DNA from: Bacteroidales bacterium
GTDB lineage: Bacteria > Bacteroidota > Bacteroidia > Bacteroidales > UBA932
Assembly: GCA_017555965.1 (NCBI GenBank)
Contig: JAFZFH010000162.1
Span: 1-35,688, forward strand
Direction: 5' to 3'
DNA: 35,688 nt
A program made the translations under genes and the position numbers. The notes under the pieces were generated by a model that made no database searches, was not told the DNA's origin, and saw only the letters and a list, made by a program, of their open reading frames with translations. This document shows, piece after piece, positions 1 through 7,770 of this stretch. Within the stretch, counting starts at the first letter, position 1. Every line of letters starts with the position of its first letter.

Positions 1-59
1 TACTAAAATACACTCTTTTTTATTGAACTTAATTGCCAACATCAGAATGGGGAATCACG

Positions 60-123
60 TTTCCGAAAAACGGGACTGACATTTCCGATTTCTGGGGATT
101 CTTATTTTTCCGATATCTGGGGA
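60..123. repeat. Short direct repeats, possible IS21-type element end
   Basis: Two near-identical 17-bp units, TTTCCGATTTCTGGGGA at 82-98 and TTTCCGATATCTGGGGA at 107-123, lie 25 bp apart. A more degenerate unit starting TTTCCGA is at 60-66, and another GGGGA is near 48-52. Iterated short repeats at an element end are a feature of IS21-family insertion sequences. The transposase genes would lie left of the window, so this is inference. Iterons for a replication or DNA-binding protein are the main alternative. Confidence 0.4.
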
Positions 124-208
124 ACAAAATTACTTATAACAGGGTGTGTTATGGGAATGCAGTCACAAAGAATTTTAAATGGTATTAACAAATTAAATTT
201 TAAACATT

Positions 209-652
209 ATGAAAAGAAACTATTACACAACTGTCAAATCACTTGATGAAATGCTTACTTTAAAGTATTATGAACTGGAAAAAAGAGTATTGTCTAAGTT
301 CTTTGACCCTCAAAAACCGCATGAGCCATTTGCGGAGCACGACATTGATTATAATGGAACAAGTATAATAATCAAATTAGAGGCGACAAGTGACCCTCTT
401 GTCTATAATACACATGAGTTTAACACTGCTTACAATGTCTCTGAAATAAAAATAACCCCTAATCAGAACGGCCATCTGAAAATTGAAATTACTGAGATAT
501 GTAATTGGATTCATCCGGATATTCCAGAGGATTATGAGCCAGCCTCTACTGAAATTCGCGATATATCATATTGCAACATATATGCCCTTTCATATATGAT
601 TGATTTATTCGAGCATCTAATATATACAGTGTGGTCATCCCTCCCTTTCTAA
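209..652 (+). CDS. Hypothetical protein, 147 aa, unrecognised
   Basis: I do not recognise this protein. It is soluble and acidic, with no signal peptide or membrane segment. The N-terminal third is helix-like and charged; the middle alternates hydrophobic and polar residues as in beta strands (SIIIKLEA, HLKIEITEI); the C-terminus is aromatic and hydrophobic (YMIDLFEHLIYTVWSSLPF). The ATG follows an A+T-rich leader without a Shine-Dalgarno sequence, as is usual in Bacteroidota. A strong hairpin starts at the stop codon, so it is probably a monocistronic cargo gene of the A+T-rich island that also carries the primase-helicase gene. Reality of the gene is supported by the long open frame, the adjacent terminator and codon use like its neighbours. 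Confidence 0.65.
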   Translation: MKRNYYTTVKSLDEMLTLKYYELEKRVLSKFFDPQKPHEPFAEHDIDYNGTSIIIKLEATSDPLVYNTHEFNTAYNVSEIKITPNQNGHLKIEITEICNWIHPDIPEDYEPASTEIRDISYCNIYALSYMIDLFEHLIYTVWSSLPF

Positions 653-692
653 AGATGAAAAGTCCGGAAAAATAATTCCGGACTTTCATCTT
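652..692 (+). terminator. Hairpin terminator after the 147-aa gene
   Basis: The arm at 652-669 (AAGATGAAAAGTCCGGAA) pairs with 676-692 (TTCCGGACTTTCATCTT) with a single bulged A and a 6-nt loop. The stem begins at the last base of the stop codon. The following tract (TTATATGGTTTT) is T-rich but interrupted, so termination may be partial. Confidence 0.7.
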
Positions 693-896
693 ATATGGTT
701 TTAGCATAATATCTTCTATATAATGCGTCGAAACTCGAAATGTGTCGATTTAATATATAAATAGCTGAAAATAGGATAGTTATGACGCGTTAGTTTAAGG
801 TAAAATATTAAATCGCAGCAAATGTGAGGGTATGAAAATTTTCTTTGGCAATTGTCTGAATATTTGACTAGTTCTTGGCATATATAAGTATTGAGT

Positions 897-1319
897 ATGT
901 TTAATTTTAAAGAAATTGAGGTTATGAGAATTTTAGAAGAATTTAATTCACTGTATGGTCAGTATGCAAATCCCGAGTTGGAATATTATGAGGCGCAGCT
1001 CATGAGGCTGAAAGAAAATCCGACACATACACGATTTGTGATAGGAACAGGGTATATGAGAATGACAGAAATCAATCCTATTACTTATGAGCCTAAGACT
1101 GTGACAGATGTGTATTTGCTAGGTGACATATATCTGAACAGAAAGCCTAAGTTATATACCTTGCCGTTCAAGAATGATGATGATATGTTTTTTGAAGGCG
1201 AGGCAGTAGTTAGTGGGGTGAGACATTATATAAAGGGAGAATCAATTGAGGTCGAGATAATATATGAGATCAATCAGGAATATATGTGCCGTTGGTTCAG
1301 ACTGGAACATGCGGCATAG
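897..1319 (+). CDS. Hypothetical protein, 140 aa, unrecognised
   Basis: No family is recognised. The protein is soluble, acidic and has no signal peptide. An N-terminal helical stretch (residues about 5-40) is followed by beta-rich sequence with several aromatic residues (RFVIGTGYMRM, VYLLGDIYLNRK, SIEVEIIYEI). An upstream in-frame TTG at 891 would add two residues, but ATG at 897 is the more likely start. The 244 bp between the preceding terminator and this gene hold no coding sequence I can support; a near-match to the -7 box (AATATTTG, about 859-866) could be its promoter. A strong terminator follows 24 bp after the stop, so it appears to be its own transcription unit in the mobile-element-like island. 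Confidence 0.65.
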   Translation: MFNFKEIEVMRILEEFNSLYGQYANPELEYYEAQLMRLKENPTHTRFVIGTGYMRMTEINPITYEPKTVTDVYLLGDIYLNRKPKLYTLPFKNDDDMFFEGEAVVSGVRHYIKGESIEVEIIYEINQEYMCRWFRLEHAA

Positions 1320-1343
1320 CAGCATAAGAAAGTAAAGGCATGT

Positions 1344-1380
1344 GACCGTAATACAGAAATGTGTTACGGTCTTTATTTTT
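1344..1380 (+). terminator. Intrinsic terminator with GAAA tetraloop
   Basis: The arms GACCGTAATACA (1344-1355) and TGTGTTACGGTC (1360-1371) pair over 12 bp with one G-U wobble, closed by the loop GAAA (1356-1359). TTTATTTTT follows at 1372-1380. This is a textbook intrinsic terminator for the 140-aa gene. It also contains the ATG at 1359 that opens the longest version of the next reading frame, which argues against that start. Confidence 0.9.
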
Positions 1381-1436
1381 ATGAAATGCTGTCAAGAATG
1401 CGTACATTTGTCTTACACCTATTCAATATTGCCAAA

Positions 1437-4400
1437 ATGGAAGCTGAAGTAACAAAGACTGGTATCAATCCAAGAATTTCATATTGTCCCCAAGGTATGT
1501 ATGCTAGTAAGAAGAGCGTGCTATATCCTATGAAGTTGAAGGATATTCTTGATAGATGTGCTTCCTTTGAATTTAAAGGTAGAGAAAAAGGAATGTCCGG
1601 ATGTATTCTGCCATACATCTCCGATAAATTGGGAGCAAGACCATTCAAGCATGAAGGTGTGATTATAATCGATATTGACCAGTTCAATAAGATTCCTGCT
1701 CTGAGTGGTCAGGAATTAGTCATCTACGAAAACTTTGAGAAGATAGCAAGTCAATATATGCCCAACTTATTGGCTATGAATTTCTCTTACAGTCATAACC
1801 TACATGTGTTTGTGTATGATTCGAAGGTTGTTGATGAAAAATCATACAATAGTATGATGCTTGTTTATTCAGCATACTTTGCTGAAGCTGTAAAGAAGGC
1901 AATCGGATTAGACTTAAGGAATTATGAAGGTGCGCTAGATGATCATCAGCATGCCCATCAGAAATTATTTCTCAATCATTCTGAATATAAATGGAATAAT
2001 GATTGTACTCAACTAGAGATATCAGGACCTGATACCATTCAGTTATTTAAGGATTTCCCTATGCTGTTTACCTCTGTTGATTCGAGGAGAACGTACCGAA
2101 AATCTACCCATATTGAAGGTAATGGTATAACAACAGTCGATAAAAAATTTACCATTTTAGGTTGGTCCGGATTTGATGCACGAACTGTAATTGCTGCTGC
2201 TGCGTACTTTCATTTTAAAAAGGATTTAGAGAAAGCAGGTAAGTGGCTTACAAAGAAATTTAGCAATGCAGATGAGATTTATCAGCAGATGCGTTGTATG
2301 GCAAAGAATGGAACTATACGTGGAAAATATAGGCAGGAAGTTGAACGTATGCTCTTTCATTCAGAAGAGAATAGACGTATCTTGAAACAAGATGAATACT
2401 TGAGTGATATTGTTGATTTTGAGAAACTTACCGGGAAATATTACTATATTCAGTCAAATACAAACACGGGAAAGACCGAGTTTGTAAAAGGACTTTTGCG
2501 TGATAGGGAGCTTGTTTTCCAGGAAGATGACAAACTGTTTGAAACAGTTGTGATTATCAAAGCCAAGAAGGCAATTCTGCTTCAGATGACCAAAGCTTTA
2601 ATGGAAGGAAAGAAGCAAGGTATAGAACAGAATACGTATAAAAGTCAAGATAAAATTAAGCGTGAGGGGCAGATTCATACCACGATGGAAGGCTTCGTCA
2701 AAAATATTGAGGATATGAAAATCGATCTTTCCGAGTATACGCTAATTGTAGATGAAAGCCACCTTTTGGAAGAATATATTACGCTTCGACGCGAAATTAC
2801 CCGTGATATTTTGGAGTATCTGAACAAGGCAGGAAAGGTAATATTCATGTCTGCGACTCCTAAATCTGATTTTTCATTATTTCCTTTTGAGAAACTAACT
2901 TTTGAAAAAGAGCAGCAGCAGAGATTAGAGGTATTTCAGTATCCGCTTTGTCCCAAAGGCGAAGACAGCAGACCGGCTGCCCTATATACATATATGGTAA
3001 AGTTTGTAAAGGAACTAGAAGAGAAAGGCGAGAAGGTTATTGTGTTCTCTAATAAGAAACAAAAGCATTGGAAGGCTTATGGTCTTGAGAAAGGGACCAC
3101 CTTATTCAACTCAAATAATGTTTCAGATAAGGGTGTAGTCTCGATACTTGAGAACAATAAGCTGATTCGCAATATAACTCTTGCTACCAAATATATGGGA
3201 TGTGGAGTTGAGGTTAAGAATGAAAAGCGCGTACATATTGTATTCTTTCTGGACGAAGGGTCAAGTTTTGATTTTATAGTTCAGTCGATAGGTCGTCCAA
3301 GGGATGCCAAACAAATATGTCTACATTTATTCTATACATCATACAAGAAGTGGTCAAACAGTTTGAGTATGAAAGAAATGGAGACTCTCACAAATGCGTT
3401 TAAATATCTAACAACTTACACAAGATATAATGATTTAGTTGTAAACGTGCTTGCAGCAGAAATGACTAGTATTTATGATGTCAATCATGTGAAGAGCATA
3501 GGAAAGGAAAAGATTAATAGGCTTATCATAGGAAATGTTGTAAATGAAAATAACATCCATACTCCTTATTCCGTTGACCTGTTCAGGTTGTTGCCTTATA
3601 AGGAAGTAGAGATTAAAACTTACGGTGAGATCGTTCTTCAAACAGATAAGACTGTCAAAAGAATGCGTGAGGAAAAAACACTTATAAGATATCTACTCAA
3701 CTGTCCAGAAAGCGTCTGGGAGATGATAGAACGAATGGAGTATGAGGAATTGTTCCAGAGTATCCCATATTACGACAAGACAAATGCACGTAAGACTATA
3801 AGAATGTGCAAGTATATCAGGAATCAAAATCTTGATTTAAAGGAAGTTATCTCGTACTTCGGAACAGTTCGCAGGTCATTTAAATATGTAAAGGCGATGG
3901 TTACATATTGTAAAATTGAAGCAGGGCTGCGAGGAATAAAGGTCTTTGAAGGTGCTGAAATGCTAAATGAAAAATTTGAAGATCAGTTCGCAAGGATGAA
4001 GAATGAGTTTACCCAAGAGTTCTTAAATGCTTATATAGAAGAACTCATGAGACCGAATTTTTATAACAGGCTAATTTTTAGAATGGATTATCTCCCAGAG
4101 TTTATAGATGTGCTGAAGTCTATGGATATGTGGGAGGGAGATAAGATGTATGATAGTATTGATTTTTCTACAGATTTTGTAGGTATAGAGATGTTCAAAA
4201 CAAAGTCTTTCAAAGAAAATGTCGATCGCAAATTAATTAACACTATTAATGGAAAGAAGGGAGGTAGAAAATGGGAGATTGTAACACTCAGGAACCTTGA
4301 GACTGGTGAATTAAAGGGGTTTAAGTCGAAGAGTGAGTGTTCAAGATGGCTTAGGGACGAGTTTGGATTTTCTACCAGAGAGTTCAATAAGTTTATGAAG

Positions 4401-4442
4401 GGTCAGGGCAAGATTTGTGATAAGTTTATCTTGATGGATTGA
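1437..4442 (+). CDS. Primase-helicase fusion (AEP-like + SF2 helicase + NUMOD-like tail)
   Basis: The frame is open from 1359, but that ATG lies in the terminator loop, so I place the start at the ATG at 1437 (1001 aa); 1383 is possible. Numbered from 1437, residues 75-81 (VIIIDID) and SYSH (117-120) match the hhhDhD and sxH motifs of archaeo-eukaryotic primase palms, as in the BT4734/VirE-N group of Bacteroidota mobile elements. Next comes an SF2 helicase: SNTNTGKT (340-347, Walker A form), DESH (439-442, motif II), SATP (472-475, motif III), VIVFS (about 534-538) and QSIGRPR (616-622, motif VI), resembling UL9-type origin-binding helicases. About 300 helical residues of unknown role follow. 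The last 60 residues (TGELKGFKSKSECSRWL core) resemble NUMOD1/IENR1 DNA-binding repeats of homing endonucleases. Likely role: replication initiation of a mobile element. The helicase call is firm, the primase probable, the tail tentative. Confidence 0.8.
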   Translation: MEAEVTKTGINPRISYCPQGMYASKKSVLYPMKLKDILDRCASFEFKGREKGMSGCILPYISDKLGARPFKHEGVIIIDIDQFNKIPALSGQELVIYENFEKIASQYMPNLLAMNFSYSHNLHVFVYDSKVVDEKSYNSMMLVYSAYFAEAVKKAIGLDLRNYEGALDDHQHAHQKLFLNHSEYKWNNDCTQLEISGPDTIQLFKDFPMLFTSVDSRRTYRKSTHIEGNGITTVDKKFTILGWSGFDARTVIAAAAYFHFKKDLEKAGKWLTKKFSNADEIYQQMRCMAKNGTIRGKYRQEVERMLFHSEENRRILKQDEYLSDIVDFEKLTGKYYYIQSNTNTGKTEFVKGLLRDRELVFQEDDKLFETVVIIKAKKAILLQMTKALMEGKKQGIEQNTYKSQDKIKREGQIHTTMEGFVKNIEDMKIDLSEYTLIVDESHLLEEYITLRREITRDILEYLNKAGKVIFMSATPKSDFSLFPFEKLTFEKEQQQRLEVFQYPLCPKGEDSRPAALYTYMVKFVKELEEKGEKVIVFSNKKQKHWKAYGLEKGTTLFNSNNVSDKGVVSILENNKLIRNITLATKYMGCGVEVKNEKRVHIVFFLDEGSSFDFIVQSIGRPRDAKQICLHLFYTSYKKWSNSLSMKEMETLTNAFKYLTTYTRYNDLVVNVLAAEMTSIYDVNHVKSIGKEKINRLIIGNVVNENNIHTPYSVDLFRLLPYKEVEIKTYGEIVLQTDKTVKRMREEKTLIRYLLNCPESVWEMIERMEYEELFQSIPYYDKTNARKTIRMCKYIRNQNLDLKEVISYFGTVRRSFKYVKAMVTYCKIEAGLRGIKVFEGAEMLNEKFEDQFARMKNEFTQEFLNAYIEELMRPNFYNRLIFRMDYLPEFIDVLKSMDMWEGDKMYDSIDFSTDFVGIEMFKTKSFKENVDRKLINTINGKKGGRKWEIVTLRNLETGELKGFKSKSECSRWLRDEFGFSTREFNKFMKGQGKICDKFILMD

Positions 4443-4453
4443 GGACAGTTCGG

Positions 4454-4524
4454 GTGAAAAATAACCGAGACACTTATAAAATTTATATAATATTATTTTT
4501 ATAATGAATTTGGTTATTTTTCAC
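4454..4524. repeat. Perfect 13-bp inverted repeat with A+T-rich centre
   Basis: GTGAAAAATAACC at 4454-4466 is exactly reverse-complementary to GGTTATTTTTCAC at 4512-4524. The 45-bp spacer is almost pure A+T and contains a second, inner pair (TTATAAAA / TTTTATAA). The structure sits 12 bp after the primase-helicase stop. It could be an origin for that protein, an element end, or a large terminator; no T-tract directly follows the outer arm, which weakens the terminator reading. Confidence 0.75.
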
Positions 4525-4679
4525 AAGGGCTCTAGGGAGGCACGCATTTTAAGTGCGCTATTTGGGAGTGGACGTTACTAAGAACTACTCCTCTTCTTCA
4601 ATCTATCGAAGAGTAGTACTGGATAAATTAATGGGTAACTTTGAATCCTGTAAAAGGCGTTTAAATGCCGTAAAACGAC

Positions 4680-4707
4680 GATTGGACAGCCTTATGGCTG
4701 CCCAATC
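4680..4707 (-). terminator. Hairpin downstream of the DUF2795 gene
   Basis: Read on the minus strand, GATTGGGCAGCC and GGCTGTCCAATC pair over 12 bp with one G-U wobble and a 4-nt loop (ATAA). On the plus strand the same position is an A-C mismatch, so the hairpin belongs to minus-strand transcripts. It is followed by GTCGTTTTAC, a short T-run. It lies 38 bp after the stop of the DUF2795 gene. Confidence 0.65.
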
Positions 4708-4745
4708 ACGATGTTTAATTGTTTGATTTACAGTAAGTTACTCTA

Positions 4746-4967
4746 CTAATATTCCTCCTCGTTAAAGAAGAAATCGTCCTTTGTAGGATAATCTGGCCAG
4801 ATGTCTTCGATGCTCTCGTAGATCTCGCCATCGTCCTCGAGCTCCTCAAGGTTCTCTACAACCTCTGCCCAAGCTCCTGAGCGTGTCGCGTAGTCGATCA
4901 GCTCTTCCTTGGTTGCTGGCCATGGAGCGTCCTCAAGCTTGGATGCAAGTTCAAGTGTCCAATACAT
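4746..4967 (-). CDS. DUF2795-type small acidic protein, 73 aa
   Basis: The protein begins MYWTLELASKLEDAPWPATK and ends in a strongly acidic, aromatic tail (DDFFFNEEEY). This is the form of a short, highly conserved protein of Bacteroidota that carries the DUF2795 domain (the LEDAPWPATKEELIDYA part, residues about 10-30). Its function is unknown to me; DUF2795 folds are small and helical. It is cytosolic, with no signal peptide. The start lacks a Shine-Dalgarno sequence. A TATATTTG promoter box lies 64 bp upstream, and a hairpin terminator follows, so it is monocistronic and divergent from folE. It marks the return to ordinary chromosome after the A+T-rich island. Confidence 0.85.
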   Translation of the reverse strand: MYWTLELASKLEDAPWPATKEELIDYATRSGAWAEVVENLEELEDDGEIYESIEDIWPDYPTKDDFFFNEEEY

Positions 4968-5030
4968 AGTTCTATAAGTTTAAATTGTTAATAATCAATA
5001 TTTAAGCTATCCTTCTCCCAAAAGGGGCGG

Positions 5031-5038
5031 CAAATATA
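5031..5038 (-). promoter_or_regulatory. Putative -7 box for the DUF2795 gene
   Basis: On the minus strand this is TATATTTG, an exact match to the Bacteroidota -7 consensus TAnnTTTG. No clear TTTG is seen at the expected -33 distance. It lies back to back with the folE promoter. Confidence 0.6.
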
Positions 5039-5070
5039 GATAAAAAAATTTATAATGCGTTTCTTTTTGC

Positions 5071-5078
5071 TATTTTTG
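5071..5078 (+). promoter_or_regulatory. Putative -7 box for folE
   Basis: TATTTTTG matches TAnnTTTG and ends 17 bp before the folE ATG, implying a very short leader. No convincing -33 TTTG is present. Confidence 0.6.
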
Positions 5079-5095
5079 TACCAAATTTTATTTAC

Positions 5096-5686
5096 ATGGC
5101 ATATATAAAGGAAGAAAGATACGACGACCAGACCACTGCAGCCATAGCTGAACATTATAGAGAGATACTGCGTCTTTTAGGAGAAGATCCTGAGCGCGAA
5201 GGACTTGTGAAGACTCCCGAACGTGTTGCAAAGGCGCTTCAGTTCCTGACACATGGAGCCCATCAGGACGGAGCAGAGATACTTCGCAGCGCAATGTTCA
5301 AGGAAGAATACCAGCAGATGGTACTTGTAAAGGATATCGAACTGTATTCTACATGCGAGCATCATGTGATGCCGTTCATAGGCAAGGCCCATGTCGCATA
5401 TATTCCGAACGGAACAATAACAGGATTGAGCAAGATAGCCCGTGTTGTGGAAACGTTTGCAAGACGTCTGCAGGTGCAGGAAAGACTGACCACTCAGATC
5501 CGTGACTGTATCCAGGAGACGCTTCAGCCTCTCGGTGTGGCAGTGGTAATCGAGGCATCGCACACATGCATGACCCTCAGAGGAGTGCAAAAGGCCAATG
5601 CGGTGACAACCACATCGGCCTTCAGCGGTATTTTCCTTCGCGACGAGCGTACCCGCAACGAATTCCTCAATCTTATTAAACAGTAG
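5096..5686 (+). CDS. folE: GTP cyclohydrolase I
   Basis: FolE converts GTP to 7,8-dihydroneopterin triphosphate, the first step of folate (tetrahydropterin) synthesis, in the cytosol. At 196 aa it has normal family length. Visible family signatures are [10 protein letters not shown] at residues 85-94, with zinc ligands Cys87 and His90, the [20 protein letters not shown] helix block (110-129), and [10 protein letters not shown] (155-164), carrying the third zinc ligand Cys158. The QE at 128-129 matches the conserved site in this family. Start ATG at 5096 follows the putative -7 box closely. The gene is convergent with htpG, with 13 bp between stops and no hairpin visible there. It has no pathway neighbour in this window. 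Confidence 0.97.
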   Translation: MAYIKEERYDDQTTAAIAEHYREILRLLGEDPEREGLVKTPERVAKALQFLTHGAHQDGAEILRSAMFKEEYQQMVLVKDIELYSTCEHHVMPFIGKAHVAYIPNGTITGLSKIARVVETFARRLQVQERLTTQIRDCIQETLQPLGVAVVIEASHTCMTLRGVQKANAVTTTSAFSGIFLRDERTRNEFLNLIKQ

Positions 5687-5699
5687 CGTTTAATTCTGT

Positions 5700-7655
5700 T
5701 TATTTCAGATATGCATCTTCTACGACCTTGGCACTTCGAGCAATGAAGTCGCTGAGGTCTTTTCCTTTAAGCATACCGTTGGCAAGAAGAGCGAGGTCTG
5801 TTATCTGCTTGAGGATCTCATTGTCACCAGCAAATGCCTCAAGGTCGGCTCTGTGAGCGGCAGCAGCAGTAGCCTTCGCTTCAGTCACGGTTCTCTTTAC
5901 ATCCTCTGATGCATCTTCAGACGCATCCGGAATGATCTGAGCCGGTGCCACATCTGCAGTCTTAGAGTCCAGGATGCGTGCGATGAGAGGGTTCTCCATG
6001 TTTACTGTAATGTTGTACATGGCCGGCATCTCACCGTAGAAGTTCATACCTCCACCCATAGCTGACATCTCGCGATAGCGACGCATGAACTCACTCTGTG
6101 TGATGAGGATAGGAGCGGAATTTGCTCCAAGGTTCTCTGCCTGTACAAAATATTGGTTTTCCTTTGGAAGGACAGTCTGGAAGATGACTGAAAGATCCTC
6201 CTCCTCTGCCTCTGTCAAGATCGGTTTTGCCTTCTCTTCCTTAGGAATGAGGTTGTCGATACTGTCAGAGTCCACTCTTGCAAATCGTGCATTCTCAACC
6301 TTTGTCTCGAGGAGATTGACAAAATGGCTGTCGAGCTGGCAATCCATCACGAGCACATCGTAGCCCTTCGATTTTGCGGCCTCAATGAATGTGTACTGGC
6401 TTTCTGCATCTGTAGCATAAAGGAATACGACCTTCTTGTCCATGTCAGTCTGATTCTCTTCAATGCTCTTCTTATAATCCTCGATGCTGAAATACTTGCC
6501 CTCAGTGTTCTTGAGCAGGCAGAACTTCATGGCGCGTTCGCAGAACTTCTCGTCTGAAAGCATACCGTATTCAATGAAGATCTTGAGGTTGTCCCACTTC
6601 TCCTCGAGCTGCTCACGCTCGTTTCTGAAGATCTCATCGAGACGGTCAGCGACCTTCTTTGTAATATATGTAGAGATCTTCTTTACGTTTGCATCGCTCT
6701 GGAGGTAGCTTCTCGAAACGTTAAGAGGAATGTCCGGAGAGTCGATCACTCCGTGGAGCAATGTGAGGAAATCAGGCACGATGTTGTCTACAGAATCTGT
6801 AACGAACATCTGGTTGCAGTACAGCTGGATCTTGTTGCGGGATATCTCTACATTGTTCTTGATCTTAGGGAAGTAGAGGATACCTGTAAGGTTGAACGGA
6901 TAGTCCACATTAAGATGGATGTGGAACAGCGGTTCGTCTGCCATCGGATAAAGCGCCTTGTAGAACTTGTTGTAATCCTCCTCCTTAAGGTCGGCAGGCT
7001 TACGTGTCCAAAGCGGCTCAGTCTTGTTTATCACATCATCCTTACCGAAAATCACAGGGACCGGCATGAACTTGCAGTATTTGTTGAGAAGACCAGTGAT
7101 CCTGTTCTTCTGAGCATACTCCTTTTCGTCATCTGCGATGTGGAGTGTGATGACTGTACCTCTCTCTTCTTTGGCGCACTCAGTCATCTCATATTCAGGA
7201 GAACCGTCGCATGACCATCTGACAGCCTTGGCTCCTTCCTTCCATGAGAGTGTCTCGATGGTAACCTTCTCAGCTACCATGAATGCTGAGTAGAATCCGA
7301 GACCGAAGTGTCCTATTATGCTGCTGAGCTGATCCTTATATTTCTCAAGGAACTCGCCGGCACTTGAAAACGCAATCTGATTGATGTACTTGTCAACCTC
7401 CTCAGCTGTCATACCGATACCGCTGTCTATCACCTTGAGGGTCTTGTTGCTTTCATCGAGTTCTACGCGTACGGAGAGTTCCCCCAATTCACCGTTGAAT
7501 TCACCGGAAGCTGCAAGGGCTTTCATCTTCTGTGTTGCATCCACAGCGTTTGCCACAAGCTCTCTGAGGAAGATCTCATGATCTGAATAAAGAAATTTCT
7601 TGATGACCGGGAAAATGTTCTCGGTAGTAACTCCAATCTTACCTGTTGTAGCCAT
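5700..7655 (-). CDS. htpG: Molecular chaperone HtpG (Hsp90 family)
   Basis: HtpG is the bacterial Hsp90: a cytosolic homodimeric ATP-driven chaperone. The N-terminal GHKL ATPase is clear: FLRELVANAVDA (29-40; catalytic Glu32, Asn36, Asp39), DSGIGM (77-82) and GHFGLG (115-120, lid glycines), then RGTVITLHI. The middle domain follows from about residue 220, with the conserved NVSRSYLQSD (about 308-317, including the gamma-phosphate arginine region). The C-terminal dimerisation domain is preceded by an Ala/Asp-rich segment. Length 651 aa is within family range. The ATG at 7655 is about 30 bp after a hairpin with six Ts; I see no clean TAnnTTTG box in the leader, so regulation by a different promoter type or read-through from fadD is possible. 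Confidence 0.96.
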   Translation of the reverse strand: MATTGKIGVTTENIFPVIKKFLYSDHEIFLRELVANAVDATQKMKALAASGEFNGELGELSVRVELDESNKTLKVIDSGIGMTAEEVDKYINQIAFSSAGEFLEKYKDQLSSIIGHFGLGFYSAFMVAEKVTIETLSWKEGAKAVRWSCDGSPEYEMTECAKEERGTVITLHIADDEKEYAQKNRITGLLNKYCKFMPVPVIFGKDDVINKTEPLWTRKPADLKEEDYNKFYKALYPMADEPLFHIHLNVDYPFNLTGILYFPKIKNNVEISRNKIQLYCNQMFVTDSVDNIVPDFLTLLHGVIDSPDIPLNVSRSYLQSDANVKKISTYITKKVADRLDEIFRNEREQLEEKWDNLKIFIEYGMLSDEKFCERAMKFCLLKNTEGKYFSIEDYKKSIEENQTDMDKKVVFLYATDAESQYTFIEAAKSKGYDVLVMDCQLDSHFVNLLETKVENARFARVDSDSIDNLIPKEEKAKPILTEAEEEDLSVIFQTVLPKENQYFVQAENLGANSAPILITQSEFMRRYREMSAMGGGMNFYGEMPAMYNITVNMENPLIARILDSKTADVAPAQIIPDASEDASEDVKRTVTEAKATAAAAHRADLEAFAGDNEILKQITDLALLANGMLKGKDLSDFIARSAKVVEDAYLK

Positions 7656-7683
7656 AACTTATATCGTTTTATATCATTTCAAT

Positions 7684-7711
7684 AAAAAAGGTCGTCCTGA
7701 CGGGACGACCT
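7684..7711 (-). terminator. Hairpin plus six Ts in the htpG leader
   Basis: On the minus strand AGGTCGTCC and GGACGACCT pair over 9 bp with a 5-nt loop, followed by TTTTTT. The shape is that of an intrinsic terminator between fadD1 and htpG. It is the second hairpin in this gap, only 28 bp before the htpG ATG, so it either ends fadD1 transcription or acts within the htpG leader. Confidence 0.8.
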
Positions 7712-7739
7712 CATATAGTCAAATTATGTTCCAATATCA

Positions 7740-7764
7740 AAAGACTGCCATTTCGTCAGTCCTT
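7740..7764 (-). terminator. Weaker hairpin just after fadD1
   Basis: AAGGACTG and CAGTCTTT pair over 8 bp with one G-U wobble and a 9-nt loop, followed by TGATATTGG. It starts 6 bp after the fadD1 stop. The T-tract is short, so it is probably a weak terminator, with the 7684-7711 hairpin acting as backup. Confidence 0.5.
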
Positions 7765-7770
7765 GTGACA

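Larger units (their letters stand above)
4443..4745. other. Gene-free stretch rich in inverted repeats
   Basis: This 303-bp stretch has no coding sequence I can support. It holds the 13-bp inverted repeat at 4454-4524, an imperfect hairpin at 4584-4617 (ACTACTCCTCTTC against GAAGAGTAGT, three bases bulged), a near-palindrome GGCGTTTAAATGCC at 4656-4669 flanked by GTAAAA on both sides, and a minus-strand hairpin at 4680-4707. Composition changes from A+T-rich island to chromosome across this stretch, so it may contain the right boundary of the island. Confidence 0.6.

Noticed and set aside
5177-5590. 137-codon minus-strand frame inside folE
   Set aside because: Fully covered by folE, whose zinc and active-site motifs are intact; the antisense product has no recognisable pattern.
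6753-7214. 153-codon plus-strand frame inside htpG
   Set aside because: Antisense shadow of the HtpG ATPase and middle domains; no start signals or family features.
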